Source of the DNA: Rhizobium etli_C
GTDB lineage: Bacteria > Pseudomonadota > Alphaproteobacteria > Rhizobiales > Rhizobiaceae
NCBI RefSeq assembly: GCF_014198605.1
Contig: NZ_JACIHU010000010.1
Strand: one strand, 5' to 3'
Length of the DNA: 64,000 bases
How positions within the stretch are numbered: the first letter of the stretch is position 1; each line of letters starts with the position of its first letter. Below the pieces are notes generated by a model. It ran no database searches, had not been told where the DNA came from, and saw nothing but the letters and a program-made list of their open reading frames with translations. The translations under genes were made by a program, and so were the position numbers. Of this stretch, positions 1-8,127 are shown piece after piece.

Positions 1-427
1 GCCCGACCATCTCGCCGTCTGGATTCCCGAACTGCGCATCTGCCTCGCCGTCGACGCGGTGGAATATCCCATTCCCGAGGTCTGGAGCAGAAGTGCAGAT
101 GATCTTCGCCTGATCCGCTCCTCGCTCGAGCGTATCCGCGACCTTGATGCGAGGCTGGTCATCCCTGCGCACGGCAGGACGTCCTCTCCTTCGACGGTCG
201 ATGAGAACCTCGCCTATTTCGAGACCCTGGCCGATCGCGTCGGTCGTTTGAGCGAGAGCCGGCTCGCGGACCCGCAACTCGACAGTGCAAGCGGGTTCAG
301 GCTGGAAGACTTCGTTGCCATTCCGGACGACATGCCTTCAGATACTTTGGTGTTCTACCGGAACTGCCATGAGACAAATCTCGGCGCCACGGTTCAGGCT
401 CATATCGAAAAACGGAAATCCGCATAG
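1..427 (+). CDS. MBL-fold metallo-hydrolase, C-terminal part (5' end outside window)
   Basis: The frame is open from base 2 and ends at TAG 425-427, so only about 141 C-terminal residues are present. The fragment contains a segment of the type DHLAVWIPELRICLAVDAVE and, later, RLVIPAHGRTSSP. These correspond to the strand carrying a metal-bridging aspartate and the last metal-binding histidine of metallo-beta-lactamase-fold hydrolases. The HXHXDH signature would lie upstream and cannot be seen, so the substrate is unknown. The next gene starts 26 bp downstream on the same strand and may be co-transcribed. The fold assignment is fairly secure; any specific activity is not. Confidence 0.7.
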   Translation, partial: PDHLAVWIPELRICLAVDAVEYPIPEVWSRSADDLRLIRSSLERIRDLDARLVIPAHGRTSSPSTVDENLAYFETLADRVGRLSESRLADPQLDSASGFRLEDFVAIPDDMPSDTLVFYRNCHETNLGATVQAHIEKRKSA

Positions 428-452
428 ATCTGTCGCATAGGGAGGCCATGAC

Positions 453-1226
453 GTGAAATTGCTGGAGGGCGGGCGGACCGGGCAGATCTGGCGCGACGGC
501 AACAGCGTGATCAGACCATCAGGCGCATGGACGCCGACGGTGCATCGGTTTTTGCGCCATCTCAGGAATAGAGGCTTCCGGGCAGCGCCGGAGCCCATCG
601 CGATATCAGCCGAAGGCGAGGAAGTCGTCAGCTACGTCGCCGGGCGCGTCTGCGAAGACCTCAGGGATCCCTTTGTCGGATCGGAGCGGATGCTGATATC
701 GGCAGCGAGGCTTCTGCGCGAGTTTCACTCGGCCTCCGAAGGTTTTCTGGAATCGGATGGAGAGATCAAGGCATGGATGCTGCCGCCGCAGGAGCCGCGG
801 GAGATCGTCTGCCACGCCGACTTTGCGCCCTATAACGTCGCCACCGTAGATCACGAGGCTGTCGGGATCATCGACTTCGACACCGCCCATCCCGCCCCGC
901 GCCTGTGGGATCTCGCCTATGCGGTCTATCGCTGGGCTCCCCTCTCCGACCCCGCCAATTCGGCTGTCGCCTTCGGCCTCGAAGAGCAGCTGCGACGGGC
1001 GGAAATCTTCTGCACCGCCTATGGAGCGACGGTCGAAGAACGGCGCCGGCTTCCGGAGATGATCTGCAGGCGGCTTCAAGCCCTTGTCGACTTCATGCTG
1101 GCAAGTGCCGCAGCCGGAGACGCGACCTTTGTCGAGGATGTCGCGACGGGAGACGCACGCCTCTATCTGAACGATATCCAGTATATCGGCACGCACCAAG
1201 ATCGGCTTCTGAAGGCGCTGTCCTGA
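453..1226 (+). CDS. Aminoglycoside phosphotransferase (APH)-family kinase-like protein
   Basis: 257 residues, GTG start with GGGAGG about 8 bp upstream. The Brenner-type catalytic loop HADFAPYN lies at residues 121-128 and the metal-binding DFD at 141-143, followed by PRLWDLAYAVYRW. This is the usual order in APH/choline-kinase-like enzymes. The protein is slightly short for the family and its N-terminal lobe is reduced. Most chromosomal proteins of this kind phosphorylate small metabolites of unknown identity, and nothing here indicates antibiotic resistance. It follows the MBL-fold gene closely and converges on the CorA gene with no intervening base. Confidence 0.75.
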   Translation: MKLLEGGRTGQIWRDGNSVIRPSGAWTPTVHRFLRHLRNRGFRAAPEPIAISAEGEEVVSYVAGRVCEDLRDPFVGSERMLISAARLLREFHSASEGFLESDGEIKAWMLPPQEPREIVCHADFAPYNVATVDHEAVGIIDFDTAHPAPRLWDLAYAVYRWAPLSDPANSAVAFGLEEQLRRAEIFCTAYGATVEERRRLPEMICRRLQALVDFMLASAAAGDATFVEDVATGDARLYLNDIQYIGTHQDRLLKALS

Positions 1227-2345
1227 CTAAAGCCACTTCCTCCGGCGGAAGAAGGTGAACAGGCTGAGGCAAAGGACGCCGATGACGCCGAGCACCGCGA
1301 AATAGCCGTACTGGAATTTCAGTTCCGGCATATCGTCAAAATTCATGCCGTAGATGCCGGCAATGGCGGTGGGAACGGCGAGGATCGCCGCCCAGGCGGC
1401 GAGCTTGCGGGCGATCGCCGTCTGCTCCGTCTGGCCGATCATGACGCTCGCCTCGAAGGCGAAGGCCAGCACCTCGCGCAGCGCGTCGATATCTTCCTGA
1501 ACCCGGCGCACGTGATCGGTCACATCGCGAAACAGCGACTGCAGCGTCGGATCCATGCCGGGGAGGTCGATGTGCTCGTATCGCCGGCAGACATCCACCA
1601 GCGGCACCACGGCGTTGCGCAGCCGCAAGAGCTTGCGCCGCAACAGGTAAAGCCGTTCGATGTCGGATTTTTCCAACTGTTCGCGCAGCACCAGATCCTC
1701 GAGCTTCTCGACCTCCTCCTGCACGACCTCGATGACGGGCATATAGTTGTCGACGATGAAATCGAGGATAGAATAAAGGATGTAGTTCTCGCCATGGGCA
1801 AGCGCGGCAGGCGTCGCCTCGCATCGCTGCCTGACTGCCAGGTAGGAAGAGGACTCTCCATGGCGAACCGAGACGACATAGCCGCGGCCGACGAACAGAT
1901 GCGTTTCGCCGAAGATGATCTCGCCATCCTTCATATGGGCGGTGCGGGCGACGATGAACATCGCATCCCCGTAAATCTCCAGCTTCGGGCGCTGATGGGG
2001 CTGCGCCGCATCCTCGATCGCCAGCGGATGGAGATTGAACTCGGCCTGCACCTGGTGCAGCAGCACTTCATCCGGTTCATGCAGGCCGATCCAGACGATG
2101 GCATTCTCGCTGCTGCGCCATTCGCCGGCTTCTTCTATCCTGATGTCGCGAATGCGCTGCCCGTGCTGGTATACGGCGGCAGCCACCACGCCCCGCCGCT
2201 CATGCCGCGGCGATGCAGAGTCGCTGCCGGCATGCGGAGAAACACTGTCCGGATCCTTCAACCGTTCCAAATCCTGCCGTCCTCCATTTCCAGACATGGC
2301 CTCGCCACGGCCGGCCTCCTCGCCGATCCGCGTGGTGGCGATCAT
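1227..2345 (-). CDS. CorA family divalent cation transporter
   Basis: 372 residues. The hallmark YGMNF motif lies near residue 335 at the end of the first of two C-terminal membrane helices, followed by a short loop and a second helix ending in the basic tail FFRRRKWL. The large N-terminal part is the acidic, helix-rich cytoplasmic funnel typical of CorA/ZntB. The expected activity is Mg2+, Co2+ or Zn2+ movement across the inner membrane; the sequence does not settle which ion. Start uncertain: ATG 2345 has a weak ribosome site, and an in-frame ATG at 2297 (MSGNGG) is preceded by GCGAGG and would shorten the protein by 16 residues. Confidence 0.85.
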   Translation of the reverse strand: MIATTRIGEEAGRGEAMSGNGGRQDLERLKDPDSVSPHAGSDSASPRHERRGVVAAAVYQHGQRIRDIRIEEAGEWRSSENAIVWIGLHEPDEVLLHQVQAEFNLHPLAIEDAAQPHQRPKLEIYGDAMFIVARTAHMKDGEIIFGETHLFVGRGYVVSVRHGESSSYLAVRQRCEATPAALAHGENYILYSILDFIVDNYMPVIEVVQEEVEKLEDLVLREQLEKSDIERLYLLRRKLLRLRNAVVPLVDVCRRYEHIDLPGMDPTLQSLFRDVTDHVRRVQEDIDALREVLAFAFEASVMIGQTEQTAIARKLAAWAAILAVPTAIAGIYGMNFDDMPELKFQYGYFAVLGVIGVLCLSLFTFFRRRKWL

Positions 2346-2405
2346 AATGCTATTTCACCCAATATGCATCCGCCTTGGTGGAAGCCCATTCGGCGCAGGA
2401 CGGCA

Positions 2406-3116
2406 TCAAGTATCGGTGGAAATATCGTCCCAGTCCTGGTCCATGTAGCCGATCAGCCAATTGAGGGCGTAGTGGCGTTCGTAAACGACGCCCTTGTTCA
2501 ATCCCGCCGGCGGCTCCTCGCCCTTCAGCCGCGCGTTCACGGCCGCCCAGTCGTAGCGGTAGATCAGGTCGGCAGCGTCAAGCAGGTCTTGCTGCGGGCG
2601 CAACTTGGCGCGGCGCATCAGCCCGGCTGTTCCCAGTTCACGGAGCGTGTTCGCGACCAACGGAACATCGCAAATATGGTCCGGACGTTCGAGCTCAGGC
2701 GTTATGCCGAGCGCCCACAACATGACATGCACGCCTTCGTAGCGCCAGGTGAAGTTCACACGATCCTGCTCCGATGGATCGGGATCGTCCATGAACGCCC
2801 GTTCCTTGGGAGTCAAGAAACTCGCCGCATCGAACTGCCGAATGAGGGTCTGGCCCATCGCGTGATCGCCGGTCTCGCCTTTCACGGCAACGATAGCAAG
2901 CGCGATAGCGCGCTGAACGACAGCTTTGTTATCGCGGCGGCTGCTGTCGCTCTCGGCCTCGATCGTCGGCAGATGATCGATGGTCGGCACGCCTTCCGAC
3001 TGAAGCTGGGCGATAGACCGGGCTTTGCGGGCCTGCGCCTCGTCCGGGGTTTGAGAAACGGCCGCCTGCACCGGAAGGATCAATGCAAGAAGGACTGAAA
3101 ATATGCGCTTCATCAT
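2406..3116 (-). CDS. Exported DUF4272 domain protein
   Basis: 236 residues. An N-terminal signal peptide (two Met, Lys-Arg, then a hydrophobic stretch ending near AVSQ, about residue 22) predicts export to the periplasm. The rest matches the DUF4272 pattern: RS..QLQSEGVPTIDHLP, then the Trp-rich middle TWRYEGVHVMLWALG, and a C-terminal RHYALNWLIGY. The function of DUF4272 is unknown. It lies 60 bp downstream of the corA-like start on the same strand, so it could precede corA in a transcript. 188 bp separate it from the divergent chemoreceptor gene. Confidence 0.7.
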   Translation of the reverse strand: MMKRIFSVLLALILPVQAAVSQTPDEAQARKARSIAQLQSEGVPTIDHLPTIEAESDSSRRDNKAVVQRAIALAIVAVKGETGDHAMGQTLIRQFDAASFLTPKERAFMDDPDPSEQDRVNFTWRYEGVHVMLWALGITPELERPDHICDVPLVANTLRELGTAGLMRRAKLRPQQDLLDAADLIYRYDWAAVNARLKGEEPPAGLNKGVVYERHYALNWLIGYMDQDWDDISTDT

Positions 3117-3304
3117 TACTGGCTCCTGTCATCCCTGACGACTATCGATAGGCATTTTCCTGTCTGAGCGGGATCATGAACACGCAAGGGACGGCGAGTT
3201 TCCGGAAAACTGGTAAACGGCCCTGTTACCTCCCGGAACACATCGTTAAATTTTTTTCGTTACAAAGGGTTAACGTCAAGCCGGCATGACGCCGGGACCG
3301 TTCG

Positions 3305-5200
3305 ATGAGGACTTTAATGCGTCGTCCAAACATAAAAACGAGTTTGCTGTTGATCTTCAGCGGCATCGCCCTCCTTTTCGGTCTTGTCGCTTATCTCGCC
3401 GTCGATGGTCTTCGAAATACCAACGGTTCCACCGAGGAAATCGCGACCCGCTGGCTGCCGAGCGTGCAGGCTTCGCAGGCGATCAATCTCAACATGACGA
3501 ACTTGCGCCTGGCCTACCGCGATCACGTCATCGCGCAGACCGAGGCGGAGAAAAAGACGCACGAAGAGACCATTGCCGTCGCCGAGAATGCCATTCGCAG
3601 ATCGGTGGACGCCTACCTTCCGCTTGCTTCGTCCGACCACGAGCGCGAGCTGATCAAGACGATCAAGGAGAGCGTTGAGGGCTACATCGCCAGCAGCTCG
3701 CAATTGCTCGCCCTTTCGCGCGCCAACAAGACCGAGGAAGCCGGGCAATACCTGGGCGCGGGGATGCGCTCCTACTCCGACACGCTGAAGGAAGCGACGG
3801 CGAGCCTCGTCGAGCTGGATGTCAGCGGCAGCAACAAGGCTGCCGAACTCAGCAAGGAAACCTTCGCCTCGATAGAATTCTACCTTCTTGCCGCGATCGG
3901 ATTTGCGGGATTGCTCGTTCTCGGCGCCGTCGTCTTCGTGCTGAAGAGCATCGCCAACCCGATCACCGGCATCACCGTCTCGATGCAGCGCCTGGCCGAG
4001 GGGGACACCGGCTCGGAAATCCCCTTTGCCGACCGCGCCGATGAGGTCGGCTCGATGGCTGCGGCAGTAGAGATCTTCCGCCGAGCGGCGATCACGAACA
4101 AGCGGCTGGCGCTGGAATCCGAAGAAACCCGCAACAAGGGGGAGGCCGAGCGCGTTGCCGCCCAAAAGCAGGCGGAAGAAGACGCTTCGGAGCGGCTGCG
4201 CATTGCCACCTCGGGTCTTGCCGCCGGTTTGAAGCGGCTCGCCGCGGGCGACCTCGCCTTCCGGCTAAACGAGGCCTTCGCTCCCGATTTCGAGGCGCTG
4301 CGCCACGACTTCAACCAGTCGGTAGCACAGCTCGGCGCGACGCTGAGAGCAATTTCCGAAAGCATCGGCACGATCGATGAAGGCACGCGGGAAATTTCCT
4401 CCGGGGCGAGCGATCTTTCCAAGCGCACCGAGCAGCAGGCAGCCTCGCTCGAGGAGACCGCCGCCGCCCTGGAACAGATCACCGCGAACGTGTCGAACTC
4501 CAGCAAGCGGACCGAGGAGACGCGCACGGTCGCCACCGAGGCAAATCGCAGCGCCGGGATCTCCGCAGAAGTCGTCTCCCATGCAGAGAAAGCGATGGAA
4601 CGCATCGAGACATCGTCGCAGCAGATTTCCAACATTATCAGCGTCATCGACGAAATCGCATTCCAGACCAACCTTCTGGCGTTGAATGCCGGCGTCGAGG
4701 CGGCGAGAGCCGGTGAGGCCGGCAAGGGTTTTGCCGTCGTTGCCCAGGAAGTGCGCGAACTCGCACAGCGTTCCGCGAGCGCTGCCAAGGAAATCAAGGG
4801 CCTGATCCAGAACTCCTCGAAGGAGGTGGAAAGCGGCGTCAAGCTGGTGCGCGATACCGGCCAGGCCTTGAAGACCATCGGCGGCTTCATCACCCAGATC
4901 AATCACCATATGGATTCGATCGCCACGTCGGCGAAAGAGCAGTCGATCGGATTGAGCGAAGTGAACGTCGCGGTCAATCAGATGGACCAGACCACACAAC
5001 AGAACGCAGCGATGGTGGAACAGTCGACGGCGGCATCCGACTCGCTCGCGCAGGAAGCCCAGAAGCTTCGCGAGCTGATCGCCCAGTTCAGGCTCGACGA
5101 TGCGGCTCTCGGCCAGTCGGCAGCTCTTCGCACGACAGCGCGGACGATGGCGCAGCCGACAGCCCGCGCGGCCATCCATGCGGTCGTGGCACGCCGCTGA
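3305..5200 (+). CDS. Methyl-accepting chemotaxis protein
   Basis: 631 residues. TM1 is at about residues 12-33 and TM2 at 192-214. They bracket a roughly 155-residue helical periplasmic sensor of the four-helix-bundle type. A HAMP domain follows TM2 and a second HAMP-like unit lies near 300-355. The C-terminal half is the methyl-accepting coiled coil, with the conserved hairpin tip EIAFQTNLLALNAGVEAARA and then AGKGFAVVAQEVRELA. The ligand cannot be read from the sequence. There is no C-terminal NWETF-type CheR tether; the protein ends AVVARR. Start ATG 3305 is used, but ATG 3317 (MRRPNIK) is equally possible. It is a single gene closed by a hairpin before the convergent NCS1 gene. Confidence 0.93.
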   Translation: MRTLMRRPNIKTSLLLIFSGIALLFGLVAYLAVDGLRNTNGSTEEIATRWLPSVQASQAINLNMTNLRLAYRDHVIAQTEAEKKTHEETIAVAENAIRRSVDAYLPLASSDHERELIKTIKESVEGYIASSSQLLALSRANKTEEAGQYLGAGMRSYSDTLKEATASLVELDVSGSNKAAELSKETFASIEFYLLAAIGFAGLLVLGAVVFVLKSIANPITGITVSMQRLAEGDTGSEIPFADRADEVGSMAAAVEIFRRAAITNKRLALESEETRNKGEAERVAAQKQAEEDASERLRIATSGLAAGLKRLAAGDLAFRLNEAFAPDFEALRHDFNQSVAQLGATLRAISESIGTIDEGTREISSGASDLSKRTEQQAASLEETAAALEQITANVSNSSKRTEETRTVATEANRSAGISAEVVSHAEKAMERIETSSQQISNIISVIDEIAFQTNLLALNAGVEAARAGEAGKGFAVVAQEVRELAQRSASAAKEIKGLIQNSSKEVESGVKLVRDTGQALKTIGGFITQINHHMDSIATSAKEQSIGLSEVNVAVNQMDQTTQQNAAMVEQSTAASDSLAQEAQKLRELIAQFRLDDAALGQSAALRTTARTMAQPTARAAIHAVVARR

Positions 5201-5254
5201 ACAGGGGCGAATGACGGATCCCTGCCCTGACGGCAGCTCACGCAAACATAATAT

Positions 5255-5284
5255 GAAGGCGCCCGGCCAGTACCGGGCGCCTTC
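5255..5284. terminator. Bidirectional hairpin between convergent genes
   Basis: A perfect 12-bp inverted repeat GAAGGCGCCCGG / CCGGGCGCCTTC with a 6-nt loop. It lies between the end of the chemoreceptor gene (5200) and the end of the NCS1 permease gene (5291). The T-run is weak on both sides, so it acts either as an imperfect intrinsic terminator or an mRNA end-stabilising hairpin. Confidence 0.75.
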
Positions 5285-5290
5285 CTTTCG

Positions 5291-6742
5291 TCAGGACGCG
5301 AAGGCCGGATTGCGCCGCGCGCCCATTCTCAGCACGAAATAGATCGCTCCGCCAATGGCGACGCCGAAGAACCAGCCATAGGTGCCCCACCAGTCCGGCA
5401 GGATCGAGGTGAAGGTCGGCAGGATCGAGGAAAACAGTGCGCCCACCGCAAATGCGATGAAGGCGTTACCGTGCCAGCCATTCTGGAACCGGAATTCGCC
5501 GTTCTCGTGGTAGAGCGCTTCGACGTTCAGTTGGCTCTTTCGGATGAGGTAGTAGTCCACCATCATGATGCCGAAGATCGGCCCCATAGTCGATCCGATG
5601 AAATTCACGAAATGTGCCGCACCCGTCTCCCAGGGAGCAAACGGATAAAGCACGAGCGCGATCAGCGCGGCGATGTATCCCCCGCGTTTGAAGTTGATCT
5701 GGCGCGGGAAGACATTGGCGAAATCGAACGCCGGCGACACGAAGTTCGCCACGACGTTGATGCCGAGCGTGGCGACCGCGAATGTCAACGCGGCAAGCAG
5801 CGCCAGGAACCAGCTATCAAATTTCGCCGATATCATTTCCGGATGCAGCAGCACCTCGCCATAGACGGTGAAGGCCGCCGTGGTCGTGACACCCGCAACA
5901 AGGCAGAAGGCCAGGAGATTGATCGGCAGCCCCCAGAGATTACCTTTCCTGAGCGCCTTTTCGCTCGTCGCATAACGCGAGAAATCGCAGAAGTTCAGGT
6001 AGAGCGCTGCGAAATAGGTGATCCAGGTGGCGGCCACCGCGGCAAGCGCAGCAAACGAGCCGGGCTCGCCCGGCACGCCGGCATCCTTGGTCTTCTCGAT
6101 CAGCACATCGCGCGGGATTTCCGAACCGAACGAGAAGGTGCCCGACTTGACGACCAAATAGATGGCCAGGATCAGCATCATGATCCAGACGGCGGGGCCG
6201 GCCCAATCCTGGAACTTGCGAACCGTTTCCATCCCCCGCTGAATGATCAGCAGCTGCAGCGCCCAGACGATGACGTAGCAGATGAGTTCGAGGGTCGAGT
6301 GGCCGAGCATGTGGCTGTTCTGATGGAAGGCGAGCAGGCTCTCGTTCCTGATCAGCAGGGCGACGATGGCGCCCGATGCGGCGGCGGTCTGCGCGCCGTA
6401 CCAGAAGCAGGCGACCACCGCCCGGACCAGTGCCGGAACATTGGCGCCGAAGGTACCGAAGGAGGCCCGCGCCAGAACCGGAAAGGGTACCCCGGTGCGC
6501 ACGCCGGCATTGCCGACCAGGCTCATCAGAAAGAAGATCACCAGGGAGCCGATGCCGATGGCGATGACGAAATTGACGAAGCTGCCGCACAACAGGAACA
6601 GGCTCGCCGCCAGATAATAGCCCCACAGGCTGTGGACATCAGACGTCCAGACGTTGAAGATGCTGAATGCACCCCATTTGCGCTCCGCGGCGGGTGCAAG
6701 GTCCTCGTTATACAACGAGGGAGACGGATCTCGAATGCTCAT
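5291..6742 (-). CDS. NCS1 family nucleobase:cation symporter
   Basis: 483 residues with about 12 hydrophobic helices. The N-terminal pattern LYNEDLAPAAERKWGAFSIF followed by FNVWTSDVHSLWGYY is typical of the NCS1/Mhp1 fold, as are PFPVLARASFGTFGANVPAL and the C-terminal YYLIRKSQLNVEALY. Expected substrates are cytosine, uracil, allantoin or hydantoin taken up with Na+ or H+; the sequence does not decide. No catabolic gene for these compounds is adjacent. Two copies of ATTGTACA lie about 86-118 bp upstream and may form a regulator site. The gene converges on the chemoreceptor gene across a shared hairpin. Confidence 0.88.
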   Translation of the reverse strand: MSIRDPSPSLYNEDLAPAAERKWGAFSIFNVWTSDVHSLWGYYLAASLFLLCGSFVNFVIAIGIGSLVIFFLMSLVGNAGVRTGVPFPVLARASFGTFGANVPALVRAVVACFWYGAQTAAASGAIVALLIRNESLLAFHQNSHMLGHSTLELICYVIVWALQLLIIQRGMETVRKFQDWAGPAVWIMMLILAIYLVVKSGTFSFGSEIPRDVLIEKTKDAGVPGEPGSFAALAAVAATWITYFAALYLNFCDFSRYATSEKALRKGNLWGLPINLLAFCLVAGVTTTAAFTVYGEVLLHPEMISAKFDSWFLALLAALTFAVATLGINVVANFVSPAFDFANVFPRQINFKRGGYIAALIALVLYPFAPWETGAAHFVNFIGSTMGPIFGIMMVDYYLIRKSQLNVEALYHENGEFRFQNGWHGNAFIAFAVGALFSSILPTFTSILPDWWGTYGWFFGVAIGGAIYFVLRMGARRNPAFAS

Positions 6743-6827
6743 GAATGCCCTCCCATATCCCCTGTGGCGACTCGACCACGGGAGGAAGTCTGCGCTTCAT
6801 TTAGGCATCTGACAATTTAATAGTCAC

Positions 6828-6860
6828 ATTGTACACAATACTCATGGCCATATTGTACAG
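6828..6860. promoter_or_regulatory. Candidate operator: two ATTGTACA boxes upstream of the NCS1 gene
   Basis: ATTGTACACAAT (6828-6839) contains the dyad TTGT-N2-ACAA, and a second ATTGTACAG begins at 6852. The boxes are exactly 24 bp apart start to start, about two helix turns. TTGT..ACAA dyads are common for GntR-type regulators, but no such gene is adjacent. Assignment as an operator is inference from position and symmetry. Confidence 0.35.
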
Positions 6861-6897
6861 AGGCATCCGGGCAGCGCCGCGGACAAGCGGTGGCCGC

Positions 6898-7890
6898 CTA
6901 TCGAGCGGCGGCGACCCGTCCCGCCAGTCGAAACGGGCTTGCGACCGCCGCCCCGGCGGCATCGAAGACGAAGGCGCCGACGTCGCCGGCGCTCGTGCGC
7001 CGGCCGCTCTCGAAGGAGGCGAGCTGGGCGCCGAACTTGGCAAGCGATGCATAGCGATCGTGCCCCAGCCCGTCGGATGCCTCGATCGACGTGATGTCGA
7101 TGACCCGAAGCCTTTCCTTCATGGCAGCCTCCTCGATGACGGGATCATTGATATCGAGACGCCCGACGCGCGGGCGCTCTCCCGCGATGAAGCTCGATGC
7201 CACCAGCGCCCGATCATCCTTCGAGACAAGAAGGGAGATCGGGATCGGCATCTGGCCGATATCCGTGAGCTGGGAGCGGAACACGTCGACGTCGATATCG
7301 GGGGCGGCGAGCACCACGGCCAGCTTACCGACGACCTCGTCGCGATGCTGCAGCTTGAGCTGCCGCACCGTTTCCATCACCAGGAATCCGCCCATGCTGT
7401 GTCCGAACAGGATGATGCGCTTCACCTTGCCCAAGGCCGAAAGCGACGTGACGAGAGAGTCGAGTTCGCTGCGCGAGGAAAGCGCGGCGTCGCGGTCGGC
7501 GACATATCCCGCGACGGATGCGGCCGAAGGCCAGGAAAACAGGATCGGGGCGCCCGGTATCTTGGCGTCCGCAGCGATCTGGGCGGTGCGATAAAGCGCC
7601 TCCTGATAACTGTAGTTGTAGCCATGCACGAAGATGCCGATGGTGCCGTCGGGTTGCACGGAGCCCAGCGCCTGCTTCACGAAGGCGTCCTTCGGCAACG
7701 GCTTGCGATCGACGACGGCAAATTGCCGCTCCGGGTCCGGCTTCACCGTCGGGTAGACGATGGCGGTGTCCTTCCTGCCGGGCGGAACCGAAAATGTGTA
7801 TTGTTCGTATGTCAGCTTCGCGGCCCATGTGCCGCCAAACCCGCCCCGTACGCTATCGGGTGCTCTGTTGGTCGCGGCAAGGACGTTCAC
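6898..7890 (-). CDS. DUF900 family alpha/beta hydrolase, catalytic part (N-terminus in another frame)
   Basis: 330 residues open from GTG 7890. The motif IGIFVHGYNYSYQEALYR is the family oxyanion-region signature, and GHSMGG carries the catalytic serine in the GXSXG elbow. A following APDIDVDVF is also characteristic of DUF900 proteins. The frame begins VNVLAATNRAP, which in relatives is preceded by a lipoprotein signal peptide. Here that signal lies immediately upstream in a different frame, so this open frame is probably the larger part of a frameshifted gene rather than an independent gene starting at GTG. Expected role: membrane-anchored esterase or lipase-like enzyme of unknown substrate. 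Confidence 0.75.
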   Translation of the reverse strand: MNVLAATNRAPDSVRGGFGGTWAAKLTYEQYTFSVPPGRKDTAIVYPTVKPDPERQFAVVDRKPLPKDAFVKQALGSVQPDGTIGIFVHGYNYSYQEALYRTAQIAADAKIPGAPILFSWPSAASVAGYVADRDAALSSRSELDSLVTSLSALGKVKRIILFGHSMGGFLVMETVRQLKLQHRDEVVGKLAVVLAAPDIDVDVFRSQLTDIGQMPIPISLLVSKDDRALVASSFIAGERPRVGRLDINDPVIEEAAMKERLRVIDITSIEASDGLGHDRYASLAKFGAQLASFESGRRTSAGDVGAFVFDAAGAAVASPFRLAGRVAAAR

Positions 7891-8051
7891 CCGAACCGGA
7901 ACCGTTTCGGCATGAACAGGCCACTGAGAGGAACGGGATTCAAGACTTCAGGCGATGGTCTCGTGGCGCAGCCAGCAAGCACCGCCAGGCCGATCGCCAA
8001 GATAATGGCCGAGCCGGCCTTTGGCAGCCTTTGACAGTACCGTTCCCTCAT
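7887..8051 (-). pseudogene. Lipoprotein signal segment of the DUF900 hydrolase, frameshifted
   Basis: From ATG 8051 the minus strand encodes a 54-residue peptide with a basic N-terminus, a hydrophobic run (AIILAIGLAVLAGC) and a lipobox LAGC. It continues RPSPEVLNPVPLS, then runs to TGA at 7889-7887. Adding one base near 7916-7921 joins it to the hydrolase frame and gives ...PVHAETVPVRVNVLAATNRAP, the arrangement normal for exported DUF900 hydrolases. The gene is therefore split by a single missing base, or the sequence has an error there. Confidence 0.65.
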
Positions 8052-8127
8052 CGATTCGTTCCCCTGGAAGCCGCGGGATGCAGCCGCCGACGCGGCGGCT
8101 GCATTTGATCGCCGTCAAAGCCCGTCC

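Noticed and set aside
1512..3098. 528-codon plus-strand open frame opposite corA-like and DUF4272 genes
   Set aside because: It overlaps two well-supported minus-strand genes and shows no motif.
3235..3261. EcfG-like GGAAC...CGTT before the chemoreceptor gene
   Set aside because: The spacer is 18 bp, outside the 16-17 bp range, in a T-rich stretch where chance matches are likely.
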